A stretch of DNA of 64,000 nt, from assembly GCA_014529385.2 (NCBI GenBank), contig CM043952.1:62330119-62394118 (forward strand), in the 5' to 3' direction. The first letter of the stretch is position 1. Each line of letters begins with the position of its first letter. Below are positions 61,856 to 64,000 of the stretch, one piece after another. The translations under genes were made by a program, and so were the position numbers. The stretch comes from Adiantum capillus-veneris. Taxonomy: Eukaryota; Streptophyta; Polypodiopsida; Polypodiales; Pteridaceae. The notes below the pieces were generated by a model. It was given only the letters and a program-made list of their open reading frames with translations. It searched no databases and was not told where the DNA came from.

Positions 61856-62396
61856 CTAAAAAGCTATAAGCTTCCTTCCCTGCAACTCTTTCAAGCACAT
61901 GTTCTGAATATGGTAAGGGGTAATGGTCCCTCCTAGTGGTGGCATTGACCTTCTTGAGATCCACGCACACTCTGAGTTTCCCATTCTTTTTTGGCACAAT
62001 CACTATTGGAGACACCCATTCTGAGTGCTCAATAGGGTATATGAATCCGCATTCCACAATCTTTTCAATCTCTTCTTGAACGATTTTTTCATATTTAGGA
62101 TTCATTGGGTAGGGTTGTTGCTGAACTGGTTTAGCCATGCTATTCATGGGGATTGTGTGTTGCACCATAGAAGGTGGAACACCTTTCATATCATGATATG
62201 TGCAGGAAAATATATCCCTAAATTCCTTGAGAAGTTCTTTAAGTACACACTCCTCCATCTCTGTCAGATCTTGGGCAATGAAAACTGGCTTAGACTCTTC
62301 TCCTAGGTCTGCTAACTCTATTTTCTTAACTATCGTTGGACCATCATAGACTCCATTGCTCCCATCGATAGGTTTTCTTTGAGCCTTTGTATACAC
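61856..62396 (-). pseudogene. Ty3 reverse transcriptase N-terminal part (split by element 2)
   Basis: Reads LKELLKEFRDIFSCTYHDMK, VQHTIPMNSMAKPVQQQPYP, CGFIYPIEHSEWVSPIVIVP, KKNGKLRVCVDLKKVNATTR and HVLERVAGKEAYSFLDG. The apparent C-terminus beyond 61,850 is translated from the DNA element. The RT resumes at 49,784 with YSGYNQITI. Confidence 0.92.
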
Positions 62397-62462
62397 AACC
62401 TTACGTTCCTCTATGGTATAGGATTTGAAATGTTCAGGTGCAGGGTGTAAGTCTATGGAGTC

Positions 62463-63271
62463 CTATTGTTTTGTGGACTGTGATTTCACTTCTGATTCCT
62501 TTTGTTGTTGAGCTAACTCTCGATGTTGTCGTCTCCTTACAGTACGGCTCAACTTTGGCTTCTCTGTAGCCTCTAGTTGTGCGATGTCAATGGGTTGTGG
62601 ACTACACCACATAACGCTTTGAAGGTATTCACCCCAGTTATCTACCAACATCTGATGAGCATCACATGCCCCTATATAATTAAGCCATTCTGTGGTAGAT
62701 TTCTTTTCATTTATTCTAGCACGCACATTTTCTCGATATCGTCGCCTCTTATATCTCTTAATCTTCTTGTTTAATTCTCGATTACGGCCGATCTCTAGTG
62801 AAGAGTCACTAGATGAATCACTACTTGTGTCTTCTTGTTTAATTCTTGATTACGGCCGATCTCTAGTGAAGAGTCACTAGATGAATCACTACTTGTGTCT
62901 TCTGCTCCCTTGGATAGATTGTCATGTAGGTTACCACTGGGTCCTGAATGGTTTGTCCCCACATTTGCACTAAGATTTAACTCAGATTCTTCGTCCTCAG
63001 AGTCAATTTCATCCGATGATTCTGACCCCAAATCGTGTGGGCTATAATCTTGTGAGGCGCTACTAGTTCCAATGCCAGTCAAACTTTCATCTTGTAGATC
63101 ATCAGAAGCTATATGCATTGCTTCTAGCATATTTAAGGGTACGAGTGGTGGCATTTCATCCCCCTCACGTGTTACCCAGGTCGTCCCCCTATTTCCCCAA
63201 GTGTCTATAGTTGCTTCTAGATGGACCCAATCCACATTGTCCGGCTCAGTCATCCCAGGTAGTACATCCAT
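62463..63271 (-). pseudogene. Ty3 protease-RT linker (frameshifted by a tandem duplication)
   Basis: 63,271-62,795 reads MDVLPGMTEPDNVDWVHLEA, ATIDTWGNRGTTWVTREGDE and an acidic Ser-rich part; 62,726-62,463 reads RARINEKKSTTEWLNYIGAC and RRRQHRELAQQQKESEVKSQ. A 68 bp duplication between them shifts the frame. Confidence 0.75.
62762..62897. repeat. 68 bp tandem duplication
   Basis: TCTTCTTGTTTAATTCT followed by GATTACGGCCGATCTCTAG begins at 62,762 and again at 62,830. The copies are nearly identical. 68 is not a multiple of three, so the host ORF is shifted. Confidence 0.93.
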
Positions 63272-63459
63272 ATAAGGAGAATCTTCCCCACATCAGTGTC
63301 CGCTTTACACGTATAACAATACTGCAATGGGGCCGAGTGAATTGTGGTGTCAGATCTATGATCAATAATAAACCTGTTTCCTAGAGGATTTGCTTGACCC
63401 GTCACAAGATCCACTCGAATGACAGAATCCTTGAACTACAGGTAGACATGGTTTTTAGA

Positions 63460-63996
63460 CTAGTCATGCACCATTTTTGTTTCCCTCATGAAAGGACGTC
63501 CTAAGATCCTCTCCGATGCCATAGTGTGTTTGGAGAAATCCGTAACAATAAAGGTAATCCTTATTTTATGTCCAAATACCTTGATCTTGAGATCTTCTAG
63601 CATCCCAATAGGTTTAACAATAGACCCATTGGCCATCTTCACTACTATGGTTGTGGTCGCAAGGTGAGGTCTTCCCATAGTTTCCCAGCAATTTTTAGTC
63701 ACAATGCTAACCCCAGCACCACCATCAAGGATTCCCTTCACAGTTAATCCCTTAGTAGTGATTGGTATGGTTGCATTGGATTCATCACCCTCAAAGTATT
63801 GTCCCAACTTGTTAACAGGTATTTCTATAACAAGGTTCTCATCTAGGTTGGGTTGTGGATCTAAGTGTTCCTCCTCTGTTGGCATCTCCCCAGCTCCATC
63901 CATCTGTGCAAATTGTGGTAGCCCAAACTTTAGTTCTCCATTGAGGAAGGCTCGAAGAGCTGAGACTAGCTCGGGGTCTTTATATAGTTTGGACAT
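63460..63996 (-). pseudogene. Ty3 aspartic protease (partial)
   Basis: Reads LVIEIPVNKLGQYFEGDESN, GILDGGAGVSIVTKNCWETM (active site DGGA) and ILGRPFMRETKMVHD. It ends at a TAG near 63,460. The same residues recur at 14.1-14.5 kb. Confidence 0.88.
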
Positions 63997-64000
63997 GATG

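Larger units (their letters stand above)
61851..64000 (-). mobile_element. minus-strand Ty3/gypsy element, 5' half (protease to RT fingers), runs off window
   Basis: Protease at 63,996-63,460, a linker with an acidic Ser/Asp-rich segment, and RT fingers up to AYSFLDG at the edge of element 2. The gag of this copy lies beyond the right end of the window. Confidence 0.9.

Overview
The window is eukaryotic nuclear DNA from a land plant. It is built almost entirely of nested mobile elements: Ty1/copia and Ty3/gypsy LTR retrotransposons with plant-type primer-binding sites, canonical GT-AG introns, and long CT/GA and GT microsatellites. I see no host housekeeping gene, tRNA, rRNA or prokaryotic feature. 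Seed-free plant ancestry (fern, lycophyte or bryophyte) is my guess from the odd transposon proteins; the sequence does not prove it.

Layout. 1-4.05 kb: 3' part of a decayed Ty3 chromovirus (gag, protease, RT, RNase H, cut-down integrase, chromodomain), with a probable 3' LTR to about 5.9 kb. 7.5-8.95 kb (-): a decayed gene of unknown function with two in-frame tandem peptide repeats. 10.15-31.67 kb: a nested stack. A plus-strand copia element (LTR and start of gag at 10.15-10.97 kb, rest of gag to protease at 30.80-31.67 kb) is split by a minus-strand copia element (10.97-30.80 kb). That element holds a 3 kb Ty3 fragment lacking reverse transcriptase (13.7-16.8 kb) and is itself split at its gag/protease junction by a 12.0 kb DNA element (17,266-29,288). 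31.67-43.25 kb (+): a large decayed Ty3 element with a 0.93 kb 5' LTR, a TGGCGCC-type primer-binding site, a leader rich in palindromes, gag and pol. A 426 bp foldback hairpin sits in its integrase. 43.25-45.97 kb: remnants, no genes. 45.97-64 kb (-): another Ty3 element, split inside its RT (between the FLDG and the SGYNQ parts) by a second 12.1 kb DNA element (49,785-61,850).

The main discovery is the pair of 12 kb cargo-carrying DNA elements. Both have near-perfect terminal inverted repeats that can be read from the sequence, both sit inside retrotransposon coding sequence so that the split gene resumes on the far side, and both encode spliced multi-domain proteins. The left one carries a divergent histone H3 domain, followed by a Ulp1/SENP-type (C48) cysteine protease and then an FCP1-like HAD domain of the D-x-N-G type, plus a transposase-like gene and two unknown minus-strand genes. 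The right one has two convergent genes: a plus-strand gene with a RING-like zinc domain and an FCP1-like HAD domain (D-x-S-G), and a minus-strand transposase-like gene. In the right element the introns of both genes are filled with TTTTGGTACT-type repeats, always on the sense strand of the host gene.

Most coding regions carry premature stops. Many are TAG where family alignments suggest Gln, as expected from deamination of methylated CHG cytosines. Few ORFs here are likely to be functional; the best preserved is the integrase of the minus-strand Ty3 element at 47.5-48.6 kb.
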